A stretch of DNA of 16,969 nucleotides, taken from contig CAZEAN010000123.1 of the NCBI GenBank assembly GCA_964510225.1, positions 1-16,969 of the forward strand. The letters are read 5' to 3'. The position numbers and the translations under genes are program-made. Of this stretch, positions 1-7,507 are shown one piece after another. Source of the stretch: CAZEAN01 sp964510225 (GTDB lineage: Bacteria; Planctomycetota; Planctomycetia; Isosphaerales; Isosphaeraceae). Position 1 is the first letter of the stretch; each line of letters opens with the position of its first letter. The notes beneath the pieces are model-generated. The model saw only the letters and a program-made list of their open reading frames with translations. It did no database searches and had not been told where the DNA came from.

Positions 1-1
1 A

Positions 2-157
2 GTGCCGATGGACTTGGATCTTGCTCGGGATCAGAAGCAACTTGGAGCGGCTGATACCGGAGCCCTGGTCGTACGTTTCTCGATCGTCGGACGGATTCCG
101 AATCGGTTGCCTCCAGCATCGGACTGCCGCCCTCCATATCCAGACTCTGTCGCGTGA
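2..157 (+). CDS. Possible C-terminal end of an unidentified protein (partial, cut by window edge)
   Basis: Frame 2 is open from the first base to a TGA at 155-157, giving 51 residues that include ADTGALVVRFSIVGRIPNR and end in PPYPDSVA. The mix of hydrophobic and charged residues reads like a real protein tail. The competing minus-strand frames over this stretch are richer in Gly, Ser and Arg and look less protein-like. No domain is recognised, no start is visible, and about 135 bp without an evident gene follow before the end of the next minus-strand gene. This may equally be chance open frame. Confidence is low. Confidence 0.28.
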   Translation: MPMDLDLARDQKQLGAADTGALVVRFSIVGRIPNRLPPASDCRPPYPDSVA

Positions 158-293
158 TCCACAACCCCGATCACAGAGAGGTCGACGTCTTACCGGATTA
201 TCCCGATCCTTGCATCCCGAATTGTCATGATCACCAGTCCGAGGCGATTTCAGTGCCCGCCAGTGCGAACACGGGATGGTTTCTGCTGGCTTT

Positions 294-770
294 TTACGGC
301 AGATGGTCAAAATCCCTTGGGCGGAGTCCGACCTTGTGGCGCCGGAAGGTAGGTTGCTGTCCTTCACATAATCCACAGTCGTTATTCACGATCACCCCGC
401 CGACTTGTGATGACGCCGAGACCGTTTCACGGGCTCCGACAACAATGCTCACGTGCCCTGTGGCATCGGCATAGTCGTGAGCTTCGGCGACGACATCCCC
501 CGGTCTTGGCTTTTCGACGCCTTCCCAGCCAGGGATTTTAAGATCGACGTCGGCCCATTCACGAGCGAGTGGAGGCCGCGCTAATAACCAGTATTTCGAC
601 ACTTTGGGATAAGGAGCTGCGCGTGCCTCGACAATCACATCGAATACAAACAAGTTGCACTTATTTGTATTCGTGTCAAAATTATCTTTCACCACCGTTT
701 AGCGCCCGGCTATGCTCCCAATGTATCGCCGCGCTACCTCAATAATGGCCGCGGTCCTCTTTGCCGTCAT
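294..770 (-). pseudogene. NlpC/P60/CHAP-like cysteine hydrolase gene interrupted by an in-frame TAA
   Basis: Reading the minus strand from ATG at 770 (AGGAA lies 7 nt upstream) gives 158 codons with one internal stop, TAA at 701-699 (codon 24). After the stop the frame continues without a shift and carries what looks like a papain-fold amidase core: a candidate nucleophile Cys38 in NKCNLFVFD, PRPGDVV at 88-94, a candidate His106 in TGHVSIVVG, and a polar third position in VIVNND (126-131). The stretch before the stop (IIEVARRYIGSIAGR) resembles the helix that precedes the cysteine in this fold, so the stop splits one domain instead of separating two genes. From memory of similar proteins, the segment after VNND usually reads WGFR; here it is CGLC, which suggests further decay. 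The fragment after the stop could start at GTG 695 (133 residues) but would lack the leading helix. Relatives hydrolyse peptidoglycan peptides or serve as toxin domains. Positions 771-900 between this gene and fmt hold no gene that I can see. Confidence 0.62.
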
Positions 771-900
771 CGCTATTCCTCGTCAAGAAGCCTAACGAGT
801 TCCGGAATCTAATAGGTCGATCTACGCGAACACCAGCACTTTCTAAACTGAGTCAGAATGTTGACTTAAATTCCAGGATCGAGACCGATTCGATACAAAC

Positions 901-1875
901 CTAGACAGGGCCGACCCGATCGCCCGGATTCACTCGATTTCCCCGGAGGAACTCCGAGGCAGCCATTGGCTTCTTTCCGGGGACCTGGATCGTAAGGAGT
1001 CGGACGGCACCCTTGCCAGCCCCAACGATCAGGCGATCGCCGGACCCTTCAATCACTCGGCCGGCCATCGAGCCTTCCGAAATTGATCCTTCCTCCAACG
1101 CACTTCGGTGCACAATCCAACGGACTGGCGGTCGATCCGATTCAGTGGGGTGCCAATACGTCGAGGCCATCGGCCAAGGCTGCATCGCCCTGATCAGGTT
1201 ATGAATAACCGTTGCGGTCTGTTCCCAGTTGATCAGTCCATCTTCCTTCCGGAGTTTCGGCGCCTTGGACACTAGGCTCGGATCTTGCGGGATGATTTGA
1301 GCAGTCCCTGCGTCGATCTTCTTGATGCAGTCAATAATCAGCGGAGCTCCGAGTGTCGCGATCCTCGCTTCGAGTTCACCGGCGGTTTCTTCGGGATCGA
1401 TCTTGGTCCGAGCAAACGCGATCATCCCACCGGCGTCGACCTTGGGGGTCATCTGAATCACGGTGACGCCAGCCTCCGTTTCGCCGTTTTGGATTGCCCG
1501 AGCGACGGGCGCAGCCCCTCGATACTTAGGCAGAATCGAACCGTGGAGGTTGATCCCCGAAAGTCGTGGAATCGCCAGGACCTCTGCCGAGAGAATTTGA
1601 CCATAGGCAGCGGTCACCAACAGATCGAGTCCGAGCGAACGAACAAGCTCCAGTCCGGCTTGATCGTTGATACTCTCTGGCTGTTGAACCGGGATCCCCG
1701 CTTCCAACGCCTTCAGTTTGATCGAGGCGGGAATCAACTCTTGCTTCCGTCCTTGGGGACGATCAGGTTGCGTGACCAGAGCAACAACGTCTAAATCGGA
1801 CTTGAGCAACTCTAGAAATGTAGGGACCGCAAAGTCACCGGTCCCGAGCATTGCAATCCGGACCGTCTTGGACAT
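901..1875 (-). CDS. fmt: Methionyl-tRNA formyltransferase
   Basis: The enzyme formylates the methionyl group of initiator tRNA using 10-formyltetrahydrofolate, in the cytoplasm, before translation starts. The 324-residue length is close to the usual 310-320. The N-terminal Rossmann-like domain opens with MLGTGDFAVPTF (9-20) and has TQPDRPQGRKQ (35-45). The catalytic triad is Asn109 and His111 in INLHGSILPKYRGAAPV, and Asp147 in KVDAGG. The C-terminal tRNA-binding domain ends with the typical GKKPMAASEFLRG. ATG at 1875 is preceded by GGAGG at 1891-1887, 11 nt upstream. The gene starts 29 bp after the stop of the secreted TPR-like protein and is probably co-transcribed with it. The peptide deformylase gene, a common partner of fmt, is not in the window. 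The call is very secure. Confidence 0.97.
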   Translation of the reverse strand: MSKTVRIAMLGTGDFAVPTFLELLKSDLDVVALVTQPDRPQGRKQELIPASIKLKALEAGIPVQQPESINDQAGLELVRSLGLDLLVTAAYGQILSAEVLAIPRLSGINLHGSILPKYRGAAPVARAIQNGETEAGVTVIQMTPKVDAGGMIAFARTKIDPEETAGELEARIATLGAPLIIDCIKKIDAGTAQIIPQDPSLVSKAPKLRKEDGLINWEQTATVIHNLIRAMQPWPMASTYWHPTESDRPPVRWIVHRSALEEGSISEGSMAGRVIEGSGDRLIVGAGKGAVRLLTIQVPGKKPMAASEFLRGNRVNPGDRVGPV

Positions 1876-1904
1876 TGGGGATTGGTCCTCCGCGCTTCCG
1901 CTGC

Positions 1905-3299
1905 TTAGTCGACGTCGTTGGCAAAGGTGTCGAGGTCGTAGTAACCGGGAAAGGACTCGACCAATCGTGCTTCTTGCTGGTCAACCGTCTCCAGGAGGGG
2001 ATGATCGGGAACGATCGTTCGGGCAAGATCCCAACACCTCCATGCATTTACAACCTGAAACTGTTGGTAATAGGTTACGCCTAGATCTTTCCAGACACCG
2101 GTTAGTAGTGGGTTCCCCTTGAGTGCGCCGAGGAAGAGCTTCTCTGCTTCTCCGTACTCGCGGAATCCTTGCTGGATGTTCCCCTGGTAGATCAAGAAAA
2201 TAAACGCGTAATCACCCGACTCCTCGGCGAGACGTTTGAGTGTCTCCAAGGCTGAGCGAGCAGACGTTGCATCTTCCGGGGTCAGCGCTGTCATCAATGC
2301 TCGACCCTCATCGGTTGGTTCGATCCCGAGCTCACGGAATCCGCCGATGAACCTACCGGTCATCAGTTGATACTCAAAAAATCCAAGCAATGCCCGAAGA
2401 TGCTCTCCCGCGAGAGCATCTTCTTCGGTCTGCTTTACAAGAAGATCGAGGTGTTTGGGGAACTCCGAGCCTGCCAGTGACCGAGCCTCCGCAAGTCGCT
2501 CGAAGAGAGGTGCATTAGATTCGTTGAAGTCCTCAACCCTCTTTAGCTCGTCAGGAGGTTCCAGCGTGATCGCTGGCGCCTCCTCGGCTGACTCTACCGT
2601 AAAAGTCAGGCTCGCCGGATCTGGGTCGAGGTGAAAGAGTTCGATCGAATGTGGAATTCCGTCTAACTTGGCCAGCTCATTGAGGATGAAGGGATGAACA
2701 CCACACTTCAGACGGAGAAAGGTAAGGAATCGACTCAGCGTCCGGGCGTCGGTTTCGTGGATCTCCGTGCTGGTGGTCACGAAGTCGATCTCATTCCAGA
2801 CGAACCGAGTTTGATCTCTGTCGTTGACGATCTCAAACTGCCCTTCAACGCCTCGATCGGGCATCACCATTGACAGCTGATGCTCAATGACCATCGGCTC
2901 ACCAAAGAGCCGTTTGGGGTCATTTTCATCTTGAATCACCTTTTTCAATGCTTCACCCATGGCAAGGCGATTCTGAAACTCAATCGCGCGAAATCCAGCA
3001 ATACTGTGGAGCGAGCTATCGGAGTAGATTCCACGCTGATGACTCAACATGTATAGCCGCCGACGTTCGAAATCGTAATGGATCTCAACCGCTGCTTGGT
3101 CATTATCAACTGAAACAATGTAACCGCGATCTCCAAGCGTCACTTGATAACTGGCTGTCTTGTTCTGACTCTCATCTGCAGCAACACCACGATCCCCACG
3201 CTCTACCACTTCTCTCGATTCGGTAAGCCGGATGATCGTGTCAGCAGTTGCTAACTGTGTCAGGATCAGGAAGGCAACGACGAAGCAACCAATTCGCAT
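1905..3299 (-). CDS. Secreted protein of unknown function with C-terminal TPR-like repeats
   Basis: The protein has 464 residues. Start chosen: ATG at 3299, which places a clean signal peptide (MRIGCFVVAFLILTQLATA, predicted cleavage after ATA) at the N-terminus and has an AGGA nine bases upstream. An in-frame TTG at 3317 would add six residues before the signal peptide and is less likely. After export the protein should be periplasmic or bound to the envelope. The first 200 or so residues look beta-rich with no recognised domain. Residues 373-434 resemble two tetratricopeptide repeats (GEAEKLFLGALKGNP, then a WKDLGVTYYQ helix and AWRCWDLARTIVPDHP), which usually bind proteins. No catalytic motif is seen. 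It is upstream of fmt and 160 bp downstream of the AAA+/VWA pair, all on one strand. A palindromic motif overlaps its ribosome-binding site. Function is unknown. Confidence 0.87.
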   Translation of the reverse strand: MRIGCFVVAFLILTQLATADTIIRLTESREVVERGDRGVAADESQNKTASYQVTLGDRGYIVSVDNDQAAVEIHYDFERRRLYMLSHQRGIYSDSSLHSIAGFRAIEFQNRLAMGEALKKVIQDENDPKRLFGEPMVIEHQLSMVMPDRGVEGQFEIVNDRDQTRFVWNEIDFVTTSTEIHETDARTLSRFLTFLRLKCGVHPFILNELAKLDGIPHSIELFHLDPDPASLTFTVESAEEAPAITLEPPDELKRVEDFNESNAPLFERLAEARSLAGSEFPKHLDLLVKQTEEDALAGEHLRALLGFFEYQLMTGRFIGGFRELGIEPTDEGRALMTALTPEDATSARSALETLKRLAEESGDYAFIFLIYQGNIQQGFREYGEAEKLFLGALKGNPLLTGVWKDLGVTYYQQFQVVNAWRCWDLARTIVPDHPLLETVDQQEARLVESFPGYYDLDTFANDVD

Positions 3300-3300
3300 A

Positions 3301-3309
3301 ATGTGACAT
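3301..3309. promoter_or_regulatory. Second copy of the ATGTGACAT palindrome, over the ribosome-binding site
   Basis: The nine bases ATGT-G-ACAT form a perfect inverted repeat around one central base. They repeat the core of the longer palindrome whose centre lies 48 bp away at 3353. This copy lies directly before the ATG at 3299 and touches the AGGA ribosome-binding site, so a bound protein or RNA fold there could block translation or transcription. The operator role is inferred; a nine-base match can occur by chance, but the two copies in one 160-bp gap are suggestive. Confidence 0.35.
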
Positions 3310-3344
3310 CCTATCAAAAGCAGATGTGATTTGCCTTACTTGCG

Positions 3345-3361
3345 GATGATGTGACATCATC
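3345..3361. promoter_or_regulatory. 17-bp palindrome, candidate operator
   Basis: GATGATGT-G-ACATCATC is a perfect inverted repeat with eight-base arms around one central base. It lies in the gap between the VWA gene (stop at 3460) and the secreted TPR-like gene (start at 3299), 46-62 bp upstream of the latter's ATG. The core ATGTGACAT recurs at 3301-3309, and a partial half-site (GATGTGAT) is at 3323-3330. An odd-length dyad with one central base fits a dimeric DNA-binding protein. As RNA it would fold poorly because the arms have no loop. No regulator gene is visible in the window. Confidence 0.45.
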
Positions 3362-3459
3362 AAATTATCTTGGCAAAGGAGATCCAATCATCATAACGTT
3401 CTCTGCCATTGTAGATCGATCCCACATCAGCGCAACAAATCGAAATTAAGGACGAAAAA

Positions 3460-4599
3460 TCAGCGGATCGAACGCTTCCGTCGTCCACCGACGAAGCTGT
3501 CAAAGACGTACTTACCCAAGTCTTCGGACGAGCAGTAGGCCGCCACTCCTTGAGTGACTCGGGCCATTTCTTCGACAAAGTTTACCAATCCAAGATAGAA
3601 ATAATCTTCGATCAACGCAAAGGACGAAACTCGGATTCCCGCATTGGCGCATCGCTTTGCCTCGGCGAGTGTGGCATTGGCGGTCCGCTCTGCTGGCGGA
3701 TAGATCAAGAGGACATCGCGGCCCTCGATATGCGCCGTTGGTTCACCGTCGGTGATCACAATGATCTGTTTATTTTCAGCCCCAGCACGGAGAAGGATAT
3801 TTCGCGCTAATCGGAGGCCAGCATCAATATTGGTGAAGTGTTGGACGTTCCGCGGGAGCGGTCCATCGAGGCTGATTTTGAGATGGACCCGAGGGTCAAA
3901 GAGACCGACTTCTTTCGGTGCCGAGTTAAGCAACTCACGCTCGGTCATTTTGTTCGCAAGCGTGTAGAATCCAACTAGTTGGAGCGTATCACTCGGATAC
4001 TGTGCCCGGACCATCTCTTGAAGTGCGAGCGCCACCCGCTTGGTCATCCCGTACTTCCCGAAACGTCCCATCGAACCACTCATATCGATTAGGACAACGG
4101 TGGCACAGTTTGATTGGTGCTCGGTTTCGTAGACGATCCAATCATCTCGGTTGACTTGGATCGGTACTCCACTCCCCTCCCGATTAAACGCGTTTTTGAG
4201 CGTTTCGTGGAGGTTGAGATTAGCCATTGGATCGCCGAACACGTAGGGCCTGGAATCCTCGTGACGAACGCTTCCCGAGCCCTTGTGCGGCGTCTCATGC
4301 TTGCCAATCGGACCGCGTTGAAAGCTCTGGAAAAGATCGTTCAGCGCACTCCGTTGGACCCGTCGGATTCCTTTCGGTGAGACACGCCACTTGCCTTCGC
4401 CATCTTGTTCCAGAAGCCCTTGCTGCTGTAGCAACTCAAGAAGTTCCGCATCGTCCTCCGGATCAAGGTTGTCGAACTGACGGAGGACTTGATCTCCATA
4501 ATGGAGGAGATATTCGGAAAGTTGGTCAAACGCCTCATCCGACGATTGAGGACGAAACTCCTGCGAACCATCCCACTTCCGATACTCGTAGCTTGGCAT
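3460..4599 (-). CDS. VWA (von Willebrand factor A) domain protein, partner of an AAA+ ATPase
   Basis: The protein has 379 residues. Start chosen: ATG at 4599 (MPSYEYRKWDGSQEF), with GAGG six bases upstream; the frame stays open to 4701, but that extension overlaps the end of the upstream gene and looks non-coding. Residues 1-165 are an acidic and helical region unlike any domain I can name. The VWA domain follows, with a complete metal-ion-dependent adhesion site: DMSGSMG at 172-178, a candidate Thr256 in HFTNIDAG, and TDGE at 283-286. There is no signal peptide or membrane segment, so it is cytoplasmic. The C-terminus is basic (GGRRKRSIR). The gene lies 76 bp downstream of the AAA+ ATPase gene on the same strand. 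VWA proteins next to MoxR or chelatase-like ATPases are known as co-factors that recruit targets for remodelling or metal insertion. The target here is unknown. Confidence 0.93.
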   Translation of the reverse strand: MPSYEYRKWDGSQEFRPQSSDEAFDQLSEYLLHYGDQVLRQFDNLDPEDDAELLELLQQQGLLEQDGEGKWRVSPKGIRRVQRSALNDLFQSFQRGPIGKHETPHKGSGSVRHEDSRPYVFGDPMANLNLHETLKNAFNREGSGVPIQVNRDDWIVYETEHQSNCATVVLIDMSGSMGRFGKYGMTKRVALALQEMVRAQYPSDTLQLVGFYTLANKMTERELLNSAPKEVGLFDPRVHLKISLDGPLPRNVQHFTNIDAGLRLARNILLRAGAENKQIIVITDGEPTAHIEGRDVLLIYPPAERTANATLAEAKRCANAGIRVSSFALIEDYFYLGLVNFVEEMARVTQGVAAYCSSEDLGKYVFDSFVGGRRKRSIR

Positions 4600-4675
4600 T
4601 GCAACCTCGATCAGGAGTGTTGTGATCCAGCGGGGCGACGTACGCTGATGGGTTCTGACACCGTTTGAGAGATCA

Positions 4676-6124
4676 CTAACGTTCGTAGGATGTCGCGCCA
4701 CCGGTCAGATTTTTATTCAGACGATTGTGGACATGAAGCCCTTCAAGGAGAAACTCGGCTGCCCCGGCGATTGCGGCTGATCGGAGTTCTTCGCTGGCAT
4801 CTCCGGGAATGGTATCACGGACCAATCCCTCAGCCTTCTTGATTAATCCGGGGACTGGCTCCAGGCGCTCGATCAACTCGTTGGAGGAGAGAAGGTCGTT
4901 GATCTGTAGACCGCCCCCGTTCTCAAAATACTCGATGACTTGGCGGAACTCTTTCGGGCTAAATCGCTCCGAGAATACATTCTTCACTGCCTCGCCGAGA
5001 ATCCGACCGATCAAACTGTCTTCGGACCCATCATCTTCGGCCATCGTTAATTCCACTTTGCCTCGAGTGCTCGGAATCGCATGAGCGAGGTCGCCGACGC
5101 GAGGGATGATGGCTTTCTCACCGTTACGGAGGGCACGACGTTCGGCGTTCGAGACCACGTTCTCCAAGTTTGCAATCGACATCCGGACCGAAACACCCGA
5201 CGCCTGATTGACATGTGAAGAGGCTCTTGCGAGTCGTGCGGCCTCTTCGACGACCTCTTTGATGAAGACCGGGATCTCAACAGTGAGCTCCTGATCCGAA
5301 TGCCGATCGACCTTTGCGTTGGCGTCGTTGATTGCAATCCCGATTTCCCGGGTCAGCGGATAGTGAGTTCGGACCACTGAGCCAATCCGGTCTTTGAGTG
5401 GTGTGACAATCCGCCCTCGGTTGGTGTAATCTTCGGGATTCGCGGAGAAAACGAGGCAAAGATCGAGTTCTAAACGGATAGGATAGCCTCGAATTTGGAC
5501 GTCCCGTTCTTCAAGGACGTTGAAGAGGCCGACCTGAATCTTCGGCGAGAGGTCTGGCAATTCATTCATACAAAAGATTCCGCGATTCGTTCGCGGAATC
5601 AAGCCGTAGTGCATCGTCAGTTCGCTGGAAAGGTAACGGCCCTCGGCATGCTTTATCATGTCGATTTCACCGACCAGGTCCGCGATCGTCACGTCGGGAG
5701 TTGCTAGCTTTTCGCGATAACGCTCGTCGCGGCCGATCCAGTCGATCGGGGTCGCATCCCCCATCCTTTCTATCTTGTCGCGGGCCTCACGACTGATCGG
5801 ATGGTAAGGGTGATCGTTCACCTCCGAGCCTTCGATAATCGGGATCGCGTCATCAAGGAGTCGGACCAAACTTCGGAGCATCCGGGTTTTTGCCTGCCCA
5901 CGGAGTCCCAGGAAAAGCATGTCATGCTTTGAGAGAATCGCGTTCTGGATCTGCGGAACGACGGTCTCTTCATAGCCAAGAATTTCGGGAAAGAGGTCAT
6001 CGCCACGACGGATCATCGCGATCAGGTTCCGTCGCATCTCGTCCTTGACCGTTTCCGATCGAAAACCGCTCGCACGGAGATCGCCGAGTGTTCGAGGTCG
6101 TTCGGTGGGCATCGCTCGATCCAT
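4676..6124 (-). CDS. AAA+ ATPase, magnesium-chelatase/MoxR-like
   Basis: The protein has 482 residues, is cytoplasmic, and probably acts as a ring-forming remodelling ATPase with the adjacent VWA protein. Visible elements in order: a Walker A-type loop GLRGQAKTR at 73-81 (Lys79-Thr80 present, the usual last Gly replaced by Ala); a Walker B-type segment GIFCMNELPDL at 182-192, with Asn instead of the usual first Asp but Glu188 kept; IQVGLFNVLEERDVQIRGYP at 196-215, typical of chelatase subunits; sensor-1 Asn229 in SANPEDY; and TPLKDRIGS at 241-249 holding the likely arginine finger. From memory these departures occur across this subfamily, so they need not mean loss of activity. A C-terminal helical region follows. 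The stop at 4676 is 76 bp from the VWA start. ATG at 6124 follows GGAGAGA very closely; an ATG at 6112 is a possible alternative start. It is not the BchI of chlorophyll synthesis as far as the context shows. Confidence 0.93.
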   Translation of the reverse strand: MDRAMPTERPRTLGDLRASGFRSETVKDEMRRNLIAMIRRGDDLFPEILGYEETVVPQIQNAILSKHDMLFLGLRGQAKTRMLRSLVRLLDDAIPIIEGSEVNDHPYHPISREARDKIERMGDATPIDWIGRDERYREKLATPDVTIADLVGEIDMIKHAEGRYLSSELTMHYGLIPRTNRGIFCMNELPDLSPKIQVGLFNVLEERDVQIRGYPIRLELDLCLVFSANPEDYTNRGRIVTPLKDRIGSVVRTHYPLTREIGIAINDANAKVDRHSDQELTVEIPVFIKEVVEEAARLARASSHVNQASGVSVRMSIANLENVVSNAERRALRNGEKAIIPRVGDLAHAIPSTRGKVELTMAEDDGSEDSLIGRILGEAVKNVFSERFSPKEFRQVIEYFENGGGLQINDLLSSNELIERLEPVPGLIKKAEGLVRDTIPGDASEELRSAAIAGAAEFLLEGLHVHNRLNKNLTGGATSYER

Positions 6125-6141
6125 TCTCTCCGAGGAGAGAA
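6124..6141. promoter_or_regulatory. Inverted repeat covering the ribosome-binding site of the AAA+ gene
   Basis: TTCTCTCC and GGAGAGAA form eight-base complementary arms separated by two bases. On the minus strand the second arm contains the GGAGAGA that serves as ribosome-binding site and runs into the ATG at 6124. As RNA, a seven-pair stem with a four-base loop would hide the site. A second inverted repeat (TTTGAG/CTCAAA, 6213-6228) is about 90 bp further upstream. A regulatory role is inferred; polypurine ribosome-binding sites can make such matches by chance. Confidence 0.3.
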
Positions 6142-6277
6142 ACTCCTAATGTGTTCAGCTCAATTTGGGAGAATCAATCGGGCGGACTACGGTGGGATTC
6201 AAGCTTGATCGATTTGAGAGCACTCAAAGGCTCGGAACAAACCATCAAAACCATGGACGTCATGCTATGCGTCGGCT

Positions 6278-6311
6278 TCGGGTCCGTCAACGATCAGTGT
6301 GATCGTCCCGA
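6278..6311 (-). terminator. Bulged stem-loop just after prs, possible transcript end
   Basis: Starting four bases after the prs stop codon, the minus strand reads TCGGG-ACGATCA-CAC-TGATCGT, a seven-base bulge, then CCCGA. The inner stem has seven pairs with a three-base loop, and the outer five bases also pair across the bulge. There is no run of T after it, so it is not a classic intrinsic terminator; it may be a 3'-end stabiliser or a weak terminator separating prs from the AAA+ gene. Confidence 0.3.
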
Positions 6312-6314
6312 GTA

Positions 6315-7352
6315 CTAAGTCTTGTCAGAAAGTCCTGAATGATCGATCAGTTCCGGATCGACGTCGGTATTGAACAGGACACTGACACTCTCTCGACTGT
6401 GGATCGATTGGATCGCCATTGCAAAGAGCTTCGCGACGCTGATCTGCTTGCAGTTGGAGGAGAGGGGTTCGGTCCATCGACCAATGGTATCCGTAAGAAT
6501 CATCTCTTTGATCGGACTCTGGGCAATTCGTTTCGAAGCACCTAGCGAAAAGACTCCATGGGAAACGCAAGCGTAAATATCGAGGGCTCCCCTTTTTTTA
6601 CAGGCCAATGCCATTTCGATCAGTGAGCCTCCCGAAATGACAAAGTCATCAACAATCAAGACATTTTTTCCTTTTACTTCACCGATAACATCGAGGATCT
6701 CAGCCTGCTCTTCATGATCCCGACGGTTTTTGTTCCCGATGATCAAGGGAGCCTTGAGGAGGTCGGCAAACTTCTGGGCATTCTTCGCGAACCCAACGTC
6801 AGGAGAAGCGACCGCAAGGTTCGGAATCCGGCGCTCTCGAAAATACGACGCCAAGACAGGCCCAGCAAAAAGGTGATCGACCGGTTTCTTGAAAAAACCT
6901 TGAATCTGAGGACTGTGAAGATCCATCGTCAGGACCCGGTCTGCTCCTGCCGCTTCAATGGAGTCCGCAATCACGCGGGCCCGGATCGAGACCCGAGGCT
7001 CATCCTTCTTGTCCCCCTTCGCATAAGAAAAGAATGGGATGACCGCGGTCACTTGGAGAGCGCTTGCTCGTTTGAGGGCATCGATCCAGAACAAAAGTTC
7101 CACCAGGTTATCGTTGACCGGCCGCTCAGTACCTTGAACGACATAGACGTCACGGCCTCGGACGTTCTCAAGGACTCGGACAAAGATATTTCCTTCACTA
7201 AAGACCTTAGTCTCAGAGCGCGCCAGGGGGACGTTAAGATGTTGACAGATCCGAGAGGCGAGGGCCTGGCTTGCCGAACCGGCGAAGATCTTTAGTTCAC
7301 CGAAGGGGTCGCGGTCTCCAAACGACTTCGACGTGGAGGGTGAGAGGACCAT
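6315..7352 (-). CDS. prs: Ribose-phosphate pyrophosphokinase (PRPP synthetase), variant active-site loops
   Basis: The enzyme makes phosphoribosyl pyrophosphate from ribose 5-phosphate and ATP for nucleotide, histidine and tryptophan synthesis. It has 345 residues, slightly longer than the usual 315. Start chosen: ATG at 7352 with GAGGT eight bases upstream, in preference to a TTG at 7361. Visible elements: FSEGNIFVRVLENVRGRDVY at 51-70, DNLVELLFWIDALKRA at 81-96, the ATP-binding flexible loop SYAKGDKKDEPR at 109-120, the metal-site His146 in MDLHSPQIQGFF, the catalytic-type NKNRRDHEE at 207-215 with Lys208 and Arg210, and the PRPP loop VLIVDDFVISGGS at 231-243. The usual RQD of the flexible loop is KGD here, and the usual DDxxDT of the PRPP loop is DDFVIS, so a normally conserved Asp is Ile. 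The overall family is secure; kinetics or substrate may differ from the classic enzyme. Neighbours give no pathway link. Confidence 0.95.
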   Translation of the reverse strand: MVLSPSTSKSFGDRDPFGELKIFAGSASQALASRICQHLNVPLARSETKVFSEGNIFVRVLENVRGRDVYVVQGTERPVNDNLVELLFWIDALKRASALQVTAVIPFFSYAKGDKKDEPRVSIRARVIADSIEAAGADRVLTMDLHSPQIQGFFKKPVDHLFAGPVLASYFRERRIPNLAVASPDVGFAKNAQKFADLLKAPLIIGNKNRRDHEEQAEILDVIGEVKGKNVLIVDDFVISGGSLIEMALACKKRGALDIYACVSHGVFSLGASKRIAQSPIKEMILTDTIGRWTEPLSSNCKQISVAKLFAMAIQSIHSRESVSVLFNTDVDPELIDHSGLSDKT

Positions 7353-7507
7353 CGACTGCAACCTCGGGACTTCGGTCTGCCAACATTTTCACGCACTACC
7401 GGGAAACCCAACTGTATCCCAGTAACAGTCTAACGTTCCTGGACTTCACTTCCAACCAAGAGGCAAAGGACACAAGACTTCTGAATGGTCCTTATCCCTG
7501 AAAAGGA

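Noticed and set aside
1285..1794. 169-codon plus-strand open frame
   Set aside because: It is antisense to fmt, which has its full catalytic motif set here.
4600..4701. N-terminal extension of the VWA protein by 34 residues
   Set aside because: It would overlap the end of the AAA+ gene, and the ATG at 4599 has a well-placed GAGG and a natural protein start.
3460..6124. Cobalt or magnesium chelatase operon
   Set aside because: The ATPase resembles chelatase subunits, but no large CobN/BchH subunit or tetrapyrrole gene is nearby, so a general AAA+/VWA remodelling role fits better.
6714..7295. 193-codon plus-strand open frame
   Set aside because: It is antisense to prs, whose conserved motifs fill the region; the translation is rich in Arg, Asp and Ser with no domain.
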